Assembly (NCBI GenBank): GCA_009809945.1
Contig: WTPW01000442.1
Span: 271,532 to 335,531 of the forward strand
Direction: 5' to 3'
From: Gigaspora margarita
Lineage: Eukaryota > Glomeromycota > Glomeromycetes > Diversisporales > Gigasporaceae
Length of the DNA: 64,000 nucleotides
Both the position numbers and the translations under genes were made by a program. Every line of letters starts with the position of its first letter. Position 1 is the stretch's first letter. Positions 1 to 12,287 of this stretch are shown one piece after another. The notes beneath the pieces are model-generated. The model saw nothing but the letters and a program-made list of their open reading frames with translations, was not told where the DNA came from and ran no database searches.

Positions 1-245
1 TTTTTTACCCGGTGACGGTCAAAACATTATGTAATCGTTAAAGATCTGTTAATCATTATATATCGTTTCAAATAATTCCGATTATAATCGATTTATAGAT
101 ATATAACGATTTAATATAGAAAATGATATATATCGATTTAGATATATATCAATTTTTAACCGGTTAATCGATATATATCGTTATTTTTTAATCGATATAA
201 AACGATTAACTGTTATATATCGATTAATATCTATATATAAAATTT
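1..245. repeat. AT-rich degenerate repeat of ATATCGATT units
   Basis: Many imperfect copies of a 10-12 base unit related to ATATATCGATTTA occur in both orientations, so the stretch can fold on itself. No coding potential is seen. It could be the edge of an element whose other end lies outside the window. Confidence 0.5.
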
Positions 246-559
246 CCTAATGTAGGCAGTGTTTATCAAAATTTTAAATAATACAAATTTGATTGGATCA
301 CACATTTTTGCTCACATGAAAAATAAACAATGACGATAGGTGTTTCAAAAGTTCATCTCTGTATAAATAATCATCATGATTTCTATATATAAGACCATTT
401 TATAAAAAGAGACTATATATACAGTATAAAAACTTTTGGAACTCCCAGTAGATAATATATAATAGTATAATTAGGCAGTTGTTTGCTAGAGCAGCTTTTT
501 CAAAGTTTGCTAATAATTCATAGCTTCTGCACTATGATATGAGACTACTCTAATATACT

Positions 560-2290
560 CACTATATATGTTATGTGTCACTTCACAATTTATGTCAATT
601 TTAAATTGATACATGTTGATTTAATATTGCAATTTGACATATATCAAATAACAATTAGTGTTTCCACCCCAGATCCGACCCTTCTGACCAAGTCATGTGT
701 AATGTAATAACAAACAGAGATCACATGACTTTTGGATTCTTGCACTTTGACCAATGAACGAAAACCAGATCACGTGATCCATGTAACAATAATACCCAAT
801 CAAAATTTGAACCCGAAGTAGGTTCAAATTAAACTACAAAATAAGTTATCCACGATCAACAATAGTTGCTACATAGTAAAATCCAAATTCTACTATGTAA
901 ATCGATTATCATTGTTTAAGTAAACTTATTTGGAAGATCAAAATACACGTACAGTAAAGTTTTTAGCAAGATTGGAGAACAATTTATTATTTGACTTTTA
1001 ACTTTTACGTTCGACAAAAAAATTAAAATTTTTTAAAAAAATATATTCAACGAACGTAAAAATTAAAAGCTAAATAATAAAAAGTTCTCTGATTTGTATA
1101 AATATTTGGTAGAATATGCATTTTGATCTACTGAACATATTTACTTAAGCGCTTATTGTCAATTTGCATAGTAAAATTTAGACTTTACTATGTAGTGACT
1201 ACTTGTGATCGCTAAAAACCTCTTTCTATTGAACCAGAAATTGGACCAAGTTCTGGTTAAAATGAACTCAAAGTGGTTCAATTTGAACCAATTCTTAGTT
1301 CAAACAACAAAAGTTGTTCAATTTGGACAAGTTCAGGTTGTTTGAACTAGGAATTGGTTCAAATTGAACCACTTTGAGTTCATTTTAACCAGAACTTGGT
1401 CCAATTTCTGGTTCAATAAAAAGAGGTTTTTAGCGATCGCAAGTAGTCACTACATAGTAAAAATGCATATTCCACCAAATTTTTATACAAATCAGAAAAC
1501 TTTTTATTATTTAGCTTTTAATTTTTACGTTCCTTGAAAATATTTTTTTAAAAAATTTTAATTTTTTCGTTAAACGTAAAAGTTAAAAATCAAATAATAA
1601 AAAGTTCTTCAATCTTGCTAAAAATTTTACTATATGTGTATTTTGATCTTTCAAATAAGTTTACTTAAGTGATGATAATCGATTTACATAGTAGAATTTG
1701 GACTTTACTATGTAGCAACTATTGTTGGTTGTGGATAACTTATTTTGTAGTTCAATTTGAACCTACTTCGGGTTCAAATTTTGATTGGATATTATTATTG
1801 TATGAATTATGTGACCCAGTTTTTTGTTCATTGGTTAAAGTGCAAGAATCCAAAAGTCATGTGATCTCTGTTTGTATTACATTACACATGACTTGGTCAG
1901 AAGGATCAGATCCAGGGTGGAAATACCAATTGTTATTTGACATATGGGGGTGGGTCAATAGAAAAGGGACAAATCATTTTTAGTAAAATTTTTTTAATTT
2001 TTAAATTAAAATATTTTGACAACTATTTAATCAAATTTGCCAAAAATTTTTTTATTTTAATCTTGAAATTATATAAAATTAAAATAAAAAAAACTTTATT
2101 AAATTTATTAAGATAGTTGTTAAGATATTTAAGCTTAAAGTCAAGAAAACTTTTACTTAGAAAAAATTTGACCCTTTTCTATTGACTCACCCCCATATGT
2201 CAAATTGCAATCTTTAAATTATTTTAAATTGACATGTGTCAATTTAAAATCAACATGGATTGTAAAGTGATGCATAACATATATAAACTA
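560..2290. mobile_element. Large foldback (palindromic) element, non-autonomous
   Basis: Two long inverted arms of about 0.6-0.75 kb meet near base 1322. The left arm carries the same motifs as the right arm in reverse order: GGTTCAAATTGAACC blocks, the ACATAGTAAA/TTTACTATGT pair and a CACATGACTTGGTCAGAAGG block. The loop is about 28 bp. The right arm lacks about 62 bp present in the left arm, near 1460, and carries a later MITE at 1945-2195. No transposase is encoded. The outer ends are approximate because similarity fades gradually, and I could not fix a target-site duplication. Confidence 0.75.
1945..2195. mobile_element. Tc1/mariner-like MITE, copy 1 (TA target site)
   Basis: The 251-bp element has TIRs TGGGGGTGGGTCAATAGAAA, with the matching inverted end before 2195. 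It is flanked by TA on both sides. The opposite foldback arm gives the empty site: removing the element and one TA restores the sequence seen at about 637-648. It has an AT-rich interior and no ORF. A second copy lies at 16349-16598. Confidence 0.85.
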
Positions 2291-2299
2291 TCTAATACT

Positions 2300-2920
2300 A
2301 TACAGTAATTTCTAACTGATGTTTATAAATCACATAAATTTCATATAACTTGGTTATATTTTAACTCATAAACACTTAGTATAATTGATCTTTTATAACT
2401 TATACAAAGATTGCTCAGAATGCATCAGATCTCTAGTTAAATAAGCCAGAATTAATCAATTTGTCCAAGAAAACAAGATAATTTTTACTATCGATATAGC
2501 TCCTGCTAACTAGTATAGCTATCCTACCCTAACTACAATGCATTCTGCTATTCTGACCTAAAAATTTGGTGTTCTATATATGCATATATTCTAGTGCATA
2601 TTTTTTAGCATGCACTTATGTATAAAGGTTAACTATAAAGTATACTTTAATATTAGTATTATGATTATACAAACCTTCGATATAAAGTCAAAGCCTGGTT
2701 CAGTAATATGTATACTGTAATACTAGAATTTTTATAAACTAGTATACATGATACTAATTCAAGCAATCAAATTTTTAACTATGCTAATCTATATATCACA
2801 TTGGTAAAGTGCCAACATTTGAATGTTCTTAAAGAAGCCTCTAACTCCTTTAATATTTAATCCTTTTGATCTTACTATATAATTAACACTGATATATTGT
2901 GTTTACATTTATTGTTATAC
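2300..2920. other. Intergenic, no gene seen
   Basis: AT-rich sequence with no coding similarity or clear repeat that I can recognise. Confidence 0.5.
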
Positions 2921-2923
2921 CAC

Positions 2924-5900
2924 TTAATTTGGGCATTGTAGAGCATAATGGCCAGTTTGCCCACACTTTTGGCAATGCCTTCCTCCCTTTTTATTTCTAG
3001 TTAACTTTTTTGGTAATTCATCACCAGACTTGTATCTTTTAGGTTGTCAATCTTTGTATTGTACCTGTAACAAATCTCTAACGCTAACAACTTCAACATT
3101 AGTCAAATTAACAGTTTCATCTTGATTAGACATATTCCTTTTAGTTTTTTCAATAAAATGTTCTATCTTATTTACAAAATTATCAACTTTATTAGCACGA
3201 ATGGCCAAGTCAAGTACTTTTTTGACACATCCCATACCAAATTCGTATTTTTGTTTAGGGCCATGCGACTGTACAATGTTAGGGGTTTGCTTAAATCCAG
3301 CAAGGTGCTGAAATGATAATGGTTGAAGCAACTCATTTGACTCAATTTTTTTAATTTGATACATTGGCACAGATACTTCGTCTTCATTAATTTTACTATT
3401 GTTGTACCAGTACTTAGGAATAAGTGTAATATGAAATTATGCATTAATGGAATAAGACATAACCTGAAAGAAATATCTACACACAACACCATGATTAACA
3501 AGCCAAAGGTACGTACACAAGTATGAGCTGTCATTGAGTATGATAATATATTGAGGATCTACTTGCTATCTTCTATGTCTAGTAATTTTTCAAACTTCTT
3601 GAACACAATCCTGAGATATACCTTTGAGCAAAGAAGAAAATAAAGACTTAGACTGGTTGTAGTCATCTTCTCTAGCCATTTCTTCTTGGTAAGAGTTATC
3701 AGTTGTCTAAAGTGAAAAGAAAAAAATTTGTAGTAATAGGATCAAATTTTCAATTCTAACTTTAATCTTGTAATATCCTTATTTTCAAAAGTGCTAACTA
3801 ATTATCAACTAATACAGCATCATAGCATATTGACTGGGCTATTTGATCTCACTGTTTCTGAAGTATTTGTGATATGAGACATTCTTTCAACATCTTATCC
3901 AACTTAGGAAAGTATTTGTCCATTATAGTTGGTAAACCTTTTGTTGGTATTTTATTTTTGCACTTAGCTAATATAGCCTTTTTTGATTGTTGATCAAATA
4001 TTGTTTGAACCTCTTCAATAACATCTGTTAGCCATGAAGTTCTGCTGAGTTTATCTTTGATAATTTTGTTGGTTACTTTGACTTGCTAGGTACTTAAATT
4101 CCCACAGTAAAATATCAATTTATAGCATAACTTGCCCAACTCGTCTTATAGGAGTATAAACATTCATAAGATAATTTTTACACGCTGGATATTCATTAAT
4201 AATGTTTTCCCATTTTGATTCAAATTTCTTATGGTATAAAGTGTTACGCATTTCCAAAAACCTAGTACGAAAAGGTCTGAATTGTTTATGTAATGGATCC
4301 TTAAGCTTTTTTCTTAAATTAAATCAATGTGGAAGATACAATAAAGATATCATGTATCTGGTAATTCTTTTAAACAGCTGATAGTAGAGCAGGATCAGCA
4401 TCAGAATATAGTATCATGGGTGCAATTTTATATGAATTTTTTAGCTCTTACAAAACCCAGGTAAATGTTAATTTAGTTTCATTCTCAATAAGTGCTGATG
4501 CCACAATCAAATTTTTGAAATCGTTATCAACCACTATAACTAGTATGAATATCATGTCAAACTGGTTGGTTTTGGATATTGTATCCAATGTTTAAAATTC
4601 AAAATTGGTTTTATGTTCTCAAAAAGAACATTTTTAATTTCTTAATGTTCTCAGTAAAATTTTAATATTCTTTATATAGGGAAATTAAATTTTTTAATAT
4701 TAAAAGAATTTTTTGAATGTTCTCAAATAGAGAACATATTTTAATAATTTATGTTCTCAAAAATTGTATAATGTTCTTTGAGAACACTGAGAACATTGAA
4801 TTTTAAACACTAGTTGTATCTACGACTACAATATTATGATATTATTCATAAGTGCTAGTTTGATCAGGAGCCATCCAGAACAATGAGTTAAGTCATCTTT
4901 CCTCTGAATCAAAACGTGGTTTAACTATCAACATTGGATCTTTTTTTTTCTTTGAATATAAGTCATTGAGCATTCTACATGCATCATTTTTAATAGGTTT
5001 TATCTGACTTTTAAACTGCTGAATTGCATTACTTAAATCCTTCTTATTAATAACTTGGCCTAAAAATAATGCAACTAACAAATTATATTGGGTTGTTAAG
5101 CCTAATTTTCTTTGAATAGTCCAAAATTTGATTTTTTTTTCTGACATTTCATAAGTTAACTTTCAATATTTTAGTGCCGTTTTAGTAATAAGAGTGTTTA
5201 TTTCGTAATTGTGTTAATCTAAAATACTATTAATACAAATATCTTTCTCCATTTTAGAAAATACCAAATTAATGTGCCAAGGACAATCGATCATTTCAAA
5301 ATTTCTGTCTCTTCTATCTTCTGCCAGAATAGCCTTTTTAGGCTCATGTATCTGAGCATGTGAACATTTATATGTTTGCTATCTTGTTATACTATGGTCA
5401 TTAGAGTCAACAACCTGTTTTCTCTTTTGAAAGCTGAACCCCTTCTGCTTCACATAATCAGTAAGATATGATTCAGAAAGTTTTCATATATTAAACTTTA
5501 TTCCTTTATATAGCACTAATAAATAAATTTTTTCTTCCTCATCATTTTCACTATCTTCATGGTTACTATCTTCGTGCTCATTATCTTCATGCTCATTATC
5601 TTCATACTTATTATCTTCTGTATCTTTTGGTTGAGCCTCACCATCTGATTCAGTCAATGTATCTTGAATATTAATATAGGTTGACATAACACTATCATAT
5701 TCATAGGGGCCAGGCAATGAAATATTTACATTATCATAGTGCTCAAAAGCATTTGGATAAAATGATAAAACATTTGCAATATTATGTTCATAGCTAAAAT
5801 CAGGTAATAAAGCATTTGCATCATCAAGTTCATATGTATCAAAACAAGGTAGTAAAAAATTGGTTGTAACATCCTGTTCATAGATGTTGGGCAATAAGCT

Positions 5901-5966
5901 ATTTATTTGATCATGATTATTGTCATTGAAATCAGATAATAATAATATATTTGATAGTTGCCCCAT
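2924..5966 (-). pseudogene. FAR1-related / MULE-type transposase relic with SWIM and CCHC zinc fingers
   Basis: Read on the minus strand, pieces in changing frames give the order expected for a FAR1-like MULE transposase. An acidic N-terminus with ED-rich repeats (NEHEDNEHEDSNHEDSEND) comes first, followed by a short FAR1-type segment. Next comes a linker ending KPRFDSEER, then NSLFWMAPDQ and VVVDTTS, the start of the DDE core. It continues as NQFDMILML, then YSDADPALLSAV, which holds the second conserved Asp. A helical SRTSWLTDVIEEVQTIFDQQ segment leads to a decayed SWIM finger around 3520-3400, where the expected Cys and His positions read Tyr. A CCHC zinc knuckle, CQKCGQTGHYALQC, stands just before the stop at 2924-2926. 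Several in-frame stops, frameshifts and the MITE at 4586-4812 rule out a working enzyme. The family normally inserts with 9-11 bp duplications. I could not identify its TIRs. The family call is strong. Confidence 0.85.
4586..4812. mobile_element. hAT-like MITE inserted in the transposase DDE region
   Basis: This 227-bp element has TIRs related to CARTGTTTAAAATTCAA. The right end reads TAGTGTTTAAAATTCAA when inverted. The flanking 8-bp duplication is imperfect, ATTGTATC against GTTGTATC. The interior repeats the word GTTCTC and its complement. It splits the codons of VDTTS from the following NQFDM block, so it arrived after the transposase was formed. Confidence 0.8.
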
Positions 5967-6725
5967 ATCAAAATGAGAAACTAATGAAGTGTAATAGAGC
6001 TTCTTGGGCTTTATAGTAAATAAACAGCATGTGAATTTTGGTAGTTAGGTGTTGAAAATTGCACATAGACTTTGGCAATTAGTTGTTGAAAAATTGCAAT
6101 TAGTCATATTCAAAAAGTGTATTTGGATGTAAAAAAAAAGTGCAATTAATCTAAAAAAAAAAATTTTATTTAAAAATAAACAACAAATTTGATAGACTAT
6201 CAAATTAAATCTATAGATTACATTACCAGATGAAATCACCTAGATGAAATCACTCCCAGTTAAAATTAGTTATAGACTTTTATTTATTATTTTTTAAAAA
6301 AATAAAGTAATTCTCATTATCATAACCTTTATTAGAGATACAATATGATCTTTAGCACATATAATTAATGAAACAATAATACTTATATACTATACATACT
6401 ATTAATCTACTATTTAACCCGAAGTTACTAATGTTTTACTCTATAATGGTATAATATTTAGAATATATAAAATAAATAAAATAAGAGCATCATATAAGCT
6501 TTTTATTATAATAGCACTATAACAAAGTTCTTTAAATTTAGATCTTAACATGTAATATATTTTTTTTTTTTGTTTCCCATTTTTAGCATTTTAATACTAT
6601 AATAAAGAGTGGAAATATTTGCTTTTAAGTGAAGTTTATATAAGTTGAAATAAATAAATATCTTTAATCACCTTTGAAATTAATTTGTGTGTACATTCTG
6701 TCAGAGGATGCTTTGATATTGGCAA
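5967..6725. other. Intergenic, no gene seen
   Basis: AT-rich sequence. A short motif GTTGAAAATTGCA occurs twice near 6050-6100. I see no convincing coding sequence. The 64-residue minus ORF here is Phe/Ile-rich and looks like chance. Confidence 0.5.
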
Positions 6726-6729
6726 TAAT

Positions 6730-7587
6730 TTAATATAGTAACTTTATAGTATCCAAGAATTGCTTTTTAATTTCATTATCATCTGAACTAGCTATTTTCT
6801 TAATCCAAGATTCAATTTCTTGTTTAATTTTATAAATAAGAGGCCATTCTTTCATATTAGAATTTATGCATTTTTTAGCCAATTCAACATAGTATTTAGA
6901 AGTTTCAAGTGCAAACTCTGGATGCAATCCTTTACTGCAAACCTTGAATGCAAATTTATGATCAAATTTATGACTATCAAAAGGTTTTTGACTGGTCAAC
7001 ATTTTTGCTATTATAACATCAAATCCATAAATATCTGCTGCTTGTGTAAAATAGCTTATCACCTAATAAAACTTCAAAAGCAACATAGAACATAACTCTA
7101 TAAACTTTGCTATCTGAAATATTCACATTTTGGGTTATTCCATATATTGCAAGCTTATTAAATTTTAATTTACATTCTATAAGACTTTTAAACTTAAAGT
7201 TTACAATAAATTAGTACAATAAACTATTAGATAAATTATCATAATAATAAATTAACTTACTTCTTTTAAAAAATCAAAATTGTTTTTCTTTGAACTGGTC
7301 AATGACTTGAGTGCAACAATACTGGATAGTTCATATACTCTTATATAATTATAATCATCATCATCAACTTTTCTTATGCTATGCAACCAAATTGCTAAAT
7401 ATACAGAACCAAATTCACCTTTACCAATTTTTTTAATATCAAATAATTTATTAAATGGAATCCATTCAATCGTATCTTCATATCTTCAGGCTCTAAGTTA
7501 GAATTTTTTGTTAAATATTTATGAAAACTTCTATTATTAGCATACTGAAAAACAATCAAATAATCTTTTGTTTTTGTATTATAGGTT
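6730..7587 (-). pseudogene. Protein kinase fragment (Ser/Thr or Tyr kinase-like fold)
   Basis: The minus strand encodes pieces of a kinase domain of the type greatly expanded in Rhizophagus. The N-lobe at about 7480-7255 reads EWIPFNKLFDIKKIGKGEFG, i.e. a glycine-rich loop, then VALKSL, which contains the ATP-anchoring Lys. A second segment, DYLIVFQYANNRSFHKYL, at about 7570-7510 matches the hinge region. The C-lobe at 7062-6730 reads AADIYGFDVIIAKMLTSQKP, then PEFALETSKYYVELAKKCIN. The catalytic HRD and DFG segments are missing, and the hinge piece lies before rather than after the N-lobe, so the locus is rearranged. It is a fossil, not an active kinase. Confidence 0.75.
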
Positions 7588-7960
7588 ATTTCTTATATTG
7601 CGAGCTTACTAAATTTTAATTTACATTCTATAAGACTTTTAAACTTAAAGTTTAACAATAAATTAGTACAATAAACTATTAGATAAATTATTATAATAAT
7701 AAATTAACTTACTTCTTTTAAAAAATCAAAATTGTTTTCCTTTGAACTGGTCAATATCTTGAGTGCAACGATACTGGATAGTTCTCATGCTCTTATATAA
7801 TTATAATCATTACCATTAACTTTTTGTTTGCCATCCAATCAGGTTGCTGAATATACAAACCTAAATCCACCTTTACTGATTTCTTTAACATCAGATAATT
7901 TATTAAATGGAATCTATTCAATTGCATCTTCATATTTTTAGGCTCTTAGTTAAATTTGTG
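7137..7960. repeat. Tandem duplication with 451-bp period containing the kinase N-lobe
   Basis: Sequence 7137-7510 is repeated at 7588-7960 with about 90% identity, judged by eye. Both copies hold the intron-like stretch starting near AAATTTTAATTTACATTCTA and the N-lobe coding segment. The part at 7511-7587, the hinge-like piece, lies between them and belongs to one copy only. The two copies have diverged by scattered substitutions and short indels, so the duplication is not recent. Confidence 0.85.
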
Positions 7961-8345
7961 TAAAAAATCTTTAATTAAGCTATAAATAAAAATAAAAATT
8001 ACTATATTTTTTAATCCATTCATAAGATTTATTTTGATTTTCTTCCACACCAAATTCATAATAACGAATAGCAGTTTTCCAAATCTCTATGGTAAATGCT
8101 TTATGCTTATTGATTTCAACTCTAATTCATAAATAATAACAATAACTAACTTGATATATTCTATTAGGATTATACATATTTGCTGATTTTTGATAATATA
8201 TAAATGCCTTGTTTTTATTCTTTTCAACTCCTATCCATATTCGTAACTATAACCAAGACAATTGATTCTTTTAGTATGCTCTACATTAGCAGATTTTTTG
8301 AACCAAGCGAATACTTTATATTTATCCTTTTCAAGGTTAATTCCA
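7588..8345 (-). pseudogene. Sel1-like repeats followed by a second kinase N-lobe fragment
   Basis: Upstream on the minus strand, 8340-8000 encodes Sel1/TPR-like repeat pieces: EKDKYKVFAWFKKSANVEHT, then KNKAFIYYQKSANMYNP, then EENQNKSYEWIKKYS, separated by frameshifts and stops. It runs into a decayed N-lobe copy at 7950-7690 (NKLSDVKEISKGGFRFVYSA) whose loop has lost the usual Gly pattern. Kinase plus Sel1 repeats is a common pairing in this fungal group, usually with the Sel1 part at the C-terminus. Here the order is reversed, so two neighbouring gene fragments may simply abut. Confidence 0.65.
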
Positions 8346-8396
8346 TAAAGATAAAACTATTCTAATTTATATATATAGGCTTTGTAAAGTAGTTGT

Positions 8397-8580
8397 ATAC
8401 TGTATATTACTGAATAGATGCAACTACTGTATAGAAGCTACCCCTCAATTTTGGATCCAAAAATCTGAAAATGGGTACTATATTTTAATAGTAAAATTAG
8501 ACCCGAATAGAAGCTACCCCACGATTTAGCCCAAGAAAATCAAAAATTTTTGGTTGCTTCTATTCAGTAATATATGGTAT
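8397..8580. mobile_element. Short MITE with 28-bp TIRs
   Basis: The left end ATACTGTATATTACTGAATA and the inverted right end ATACCATATATTACTGAATA match at about 25 of 28 positions. The interior carries GAAGCTACCCC twice. Total length is 184 bp, with no coding. I could not determine the target-site duplication. Confidence 0.7.
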
Positions 8581-9240
8581 TTAGTAAAGTTTGTAAAATA
8601 AACTTTTCTTAATCTATTAGAATATGAAATATACTTGCCTTTGTAAATAGTAATTTAAGTTTTTTTTTGTTTAAGAGGAATTTATTCAAAGATCATGAGG
8701 TGTAATTGATTGGTCTGTACTACAACTTCTAAGAATATTTGGATCTGAATATTGTTAGTTGGTAAAGTTGCTAGTTGCAGTTTGAAAAGAAAAAAACTTA
8801 TACATGTACAGTATAACGATTAATACCCAATTAACTCATTCATTACATACTGTATTATCATATTACTTGCTGAATTTGCTCTCTAAGTAAAGTTTTTAGT
8901 GATAATGATCTATAGTGATCTTTTTTTATAGAAGATATACGAAGGGTTAAAGAACACTATAATGTGTTTTAAAAAAAATTTATTATATGAAACTACTAGT
9001 TGCCAATTGACAATGTGGTTTTACATAGTAAGGATTACTTTAAAATTTTTTTATATTGTGTAACTCAGTAATCTTTGAGCCAATCAAATCGAATGTCCAC
9101 ATGCTGCTAATATATCTAAAGTGCAAGTACTTTGAATTCTATTCGAATTAAGAGAGCATCCTGAGCAGGGAGTGCAATATATATTAGGAGTAAGGTAAAG
9201 GGATGTAATACTATAATATATTCCAATGTGTTATAGAGAT
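8581..9240. other. Intergenic, no gene seen
   Basis: AT-rich DNA without recognisable genes or strong repeats. Confidence 0.45.
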
Positions 9241-9264
9241 AGTATTAGTAGTATAATTAAATCA

Positions 9265-12260
9265 TCAAGCTTTTCCAATTATAATTTTATTCTCAAGATA
9301 GGAAATAAGCCAAGGTTTAAATTTAGAATTAAAGTGACCAGTTTGAAATAAGAGTGAATTAATATTAAAAAGATGTAAAGAAGAGCTAATATAATGAGTT
9401 GTAGTATCAGATAAAATTATGTTTTCAAGTATAAGGAACCAATTGGATATTTTTCCTGGTATAAGATTATAAATTCTAGGAGAAATATGTAACCAAGATA
9501 AAAGAGTTGTGTTATCATAAGAGGTGAATTGCTCTAGAAATAAAATATGCTTTGAGTGTAATTGGCATTTAAAAGTTGTATATTGGGGATGATAATGAAG
9601 AAGAGATTCAAGTGAAGTATAGAATAGATTAATAGTAAATAGATGCAAAATTTCTGCATGTGCAGATATAGAAGATTCTAGGTGATTCATTAATGATAAG
9701 CTTTGAGTATTGTAATATATTAGTTGTAGACCATAGATTGTTTTGTAATTGTTGAAATCGAATATGTGTACTATTACCAAGTAAATAAGAATTATTAAGT
9801 CAAAGTAAAAAGGTAGAAAGATGATGTTGTAATTGTATATCCAAAATATTTTTGATTTTATATATGTTGTAATTAAGTATAATACTATTAGATGTACTTT
9901 TGGCTAGTCTTGCTTTGTGTTTAGCAACAGTAAGATATTTAGAAAGAATTTTGTTACATGTTGAGTAAGTAAGAATTGTATAATGAATACAATACTCAAG
10001 AATAGATATAATAATATTGTTAATAATGTAGCAAGCTTGCTTATTAGTAATTTGTTTAGTATTGGTGTTTTGATAAGCTCAAAAGCTTCTTGAGTAATTA
10101 GTTTAGATTGTATTGTAGATTTGGATAAAGTAGAAAACTAGTATTCAAGAAATTTAAAAGGTGTTGTAGGAGGTTGGCATTAAGTATTGTAGTTTAAAAA
10201 AGAAATAGAAGGTGTGTACAGGACCCTGGGCATCTCTGATATATGTCATATTTTTTTTTTAGCAAATTGCAGAAAATTTGATCTGAGGTCCAAATTTAAG
10301 TTTTAGCAAATTGAGATTAATTTTAAAAAAGGTTATATAAAGCATTTTGGCAAATTACAGCAATTTTAGTAGTGCTGCAATAGCAGTAATAGTTTGTATA
10401 TCTGCATGTTTTAACATCTCATAACTAATACTAGAAGGGCTACATGCCTTTTTGTTTGGAAAGTTGTTAATAGTATTGATAGTTTTATCTAAAGTAATTG
10501 GTACTAGAATGGAGTTGTACCATTCTGGTATAATATTAGATTTGGGTGAGTATTTTGATTGCCAATCAGTAGAGAAGATATGTTGGTTATAGTTATAGTT
10601 TGTAATCCCTTGACAAAAATGTAATCAGATATAATTCTTAATTTCTATAAGATCTGCAAGAATATTAGTCTAGATTTTTATATTATTGAAATGAACAGAA
10701 TCAGTATGATAGTTGAGAATACTATTAATCATTTTGGTTGAATAAATAAGTAATCTTTCACATCTAGTATTTATAGCTGTTTTAATATGATTTCTAAAAT
10801 AGTAGGAATTTTTTAGATTTCTAGTATTATATAGGGTTTTTCAGTATACTTTGGTGTAAAGTAGCCAAATAGATAAATTTAATTGGCAAAAAGGTGAAGT
10901 AGAAATAGAAAATTGATGTTTAGAGTTAATGCTTTAAATATGAGCAAGGATTGTAGAGATATAGGTTAGTTGTATAATTGTAAATATTTGGTTTGCTGTC
11001 TGTATTATATTTCCAATAGTTTTGAGATATTTGTGCAGAACTGTAGCTTTGGAAATGAAAGTATAATAGAAATTTTGAACTGTAAATTCTTTGTTGGAGA
11101 TAGTTTTAAAAGCAGTATTAATAATACTGGTTTGGATTTTGTACCATGTGCATTCTATAGATTTAGTAAAGCTAGCAGAGAGGGAAGTTTTGTTTTGAAT
11201 GATATTATATTGACATTAAAAGAAAATTCTTCCCATTTTGCTTGATCCATAAGCTTGTACTAAAAAAGTTTTTTGTTTGTAGCATGTTTTGTAACAAAGT
11301 TTTAAAAATAATGCAAATGGAAATATCCATTTAGAAATAAGGATAAGATGGTTACAATGAGTCGTAGATAAGGGTGATTAAATTAAAAAATCTATAAAGT
11401 ATAGTATTATTGTATCATGTGCTCAGATGTAATCAATACAGCTGCTTAATTTATTACACTGCCAGGTATATTGGATATTGTTAGTATGATTAGCCAGATC
11501 ATACATGCTATTGTGATATAAGTAAGAAAGAAGTTTAGTTTTGGCAATAAATTATTAGTTAGAGAAGGAGATATATTAAAGTCATCTAAGATCATAGAAT
11601 GTAAATTTAATGAAAGTGCATCTTGTATCCATGATATAATAGCTTCTTGAGATTGGTTTTGTAGTTGTTGGTTGTTGAAGAAAGATATAAAGAAATAATT
11701 TAAAATTTAAAATCATGTTTAAAGAACAGATCAATAGCAACTGCTTCTCCAGGATATGTGATTATATTGTGGATATAAGATTTTATAAAATTATTAACCA
11801 TAATACTAGTGTTTTTAGTAGAGTTGTTTAAACAAGACCAAAAATATGTAAATTGCTTGTTGTTAAAGAACTTTTTAGATTTAGATTTGGCAAGTTTGGT
11901 TTCTGTTATACTACAAATTTGAATATTGTTCGAGAAGCAGAATTTTTTCTAGAGTTGTCTTTTAAGAGGAGTATTATAGCCTTGAATATTGTGTATAACA
12001 ATATTAAGATTAAGAGTTGATTGTAAAGATAAAAAATTATCTAATTAGAAAGTTGTTGCAAAAAAAGAAAAAATTATTTTCAGAGTAGATATTATATGAA
12101 GATTTAATAGGTAAGTCATAATAGATAGAAAATTGGTTAGGTAGTAGTAAAATATGATTTGGAAAAAGTTTATCTTTAGTACTAAGATATATATGAGTTT
12201 CTAATATAATTATATTCATAGATATCTTGTAAGCACAAAAATAGTACAAAAATACGTGTA
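9265..12260 (-). pseudogene. Decayed LINE (endonuclease + reverse transcriptase), 3' truncated
   Basis: The minus strand gives a LINE polyprotein in broken frames. An endonuclease/exonuclease/phosphatase-like N-terminus reads LNIVIHNIQGYNTPLKRQL, then SITETKLAKSKSKKFF and GEAVAIDLFFKH at about 12020-11720. Reverse-transcriptase segments follow at about 10800-10400 (IPEWYNSILVPITLDKTINT, KACSPSSISYEMLKHADIQ). A post-RT domain occupies 9780-9265 (PQYTTFKCQLHSKHILFLEQ). That last segment aligns residue by residue with the LINE at 40121-43076, which has KYNTFKQQLYHKYILFLEQ. The copy ends before the RNase H region, so its 3' part is missing. It is interrupted at about 10220 by a hAT-like end. Many stops make it non-functional. 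Confidence 0.85.
10220..10372. mobile_element. Fragment of the AGGAYCC hAT-like family (left end only)
   Basis: It begins AGGACCCTGGGCATCTCTGA and follows the left end of the 52282-56797 element for about 145 bp, including AAATTTAAGTTTTAGCAAATTGA. No matching right end or 8-bp duplication was found, so it is a truncated copy sitting in the LINE. Confidence 0.65.
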
Positions 12261-12287
12261 TACTGTTAAATTGAGTTTGGAACCCGT

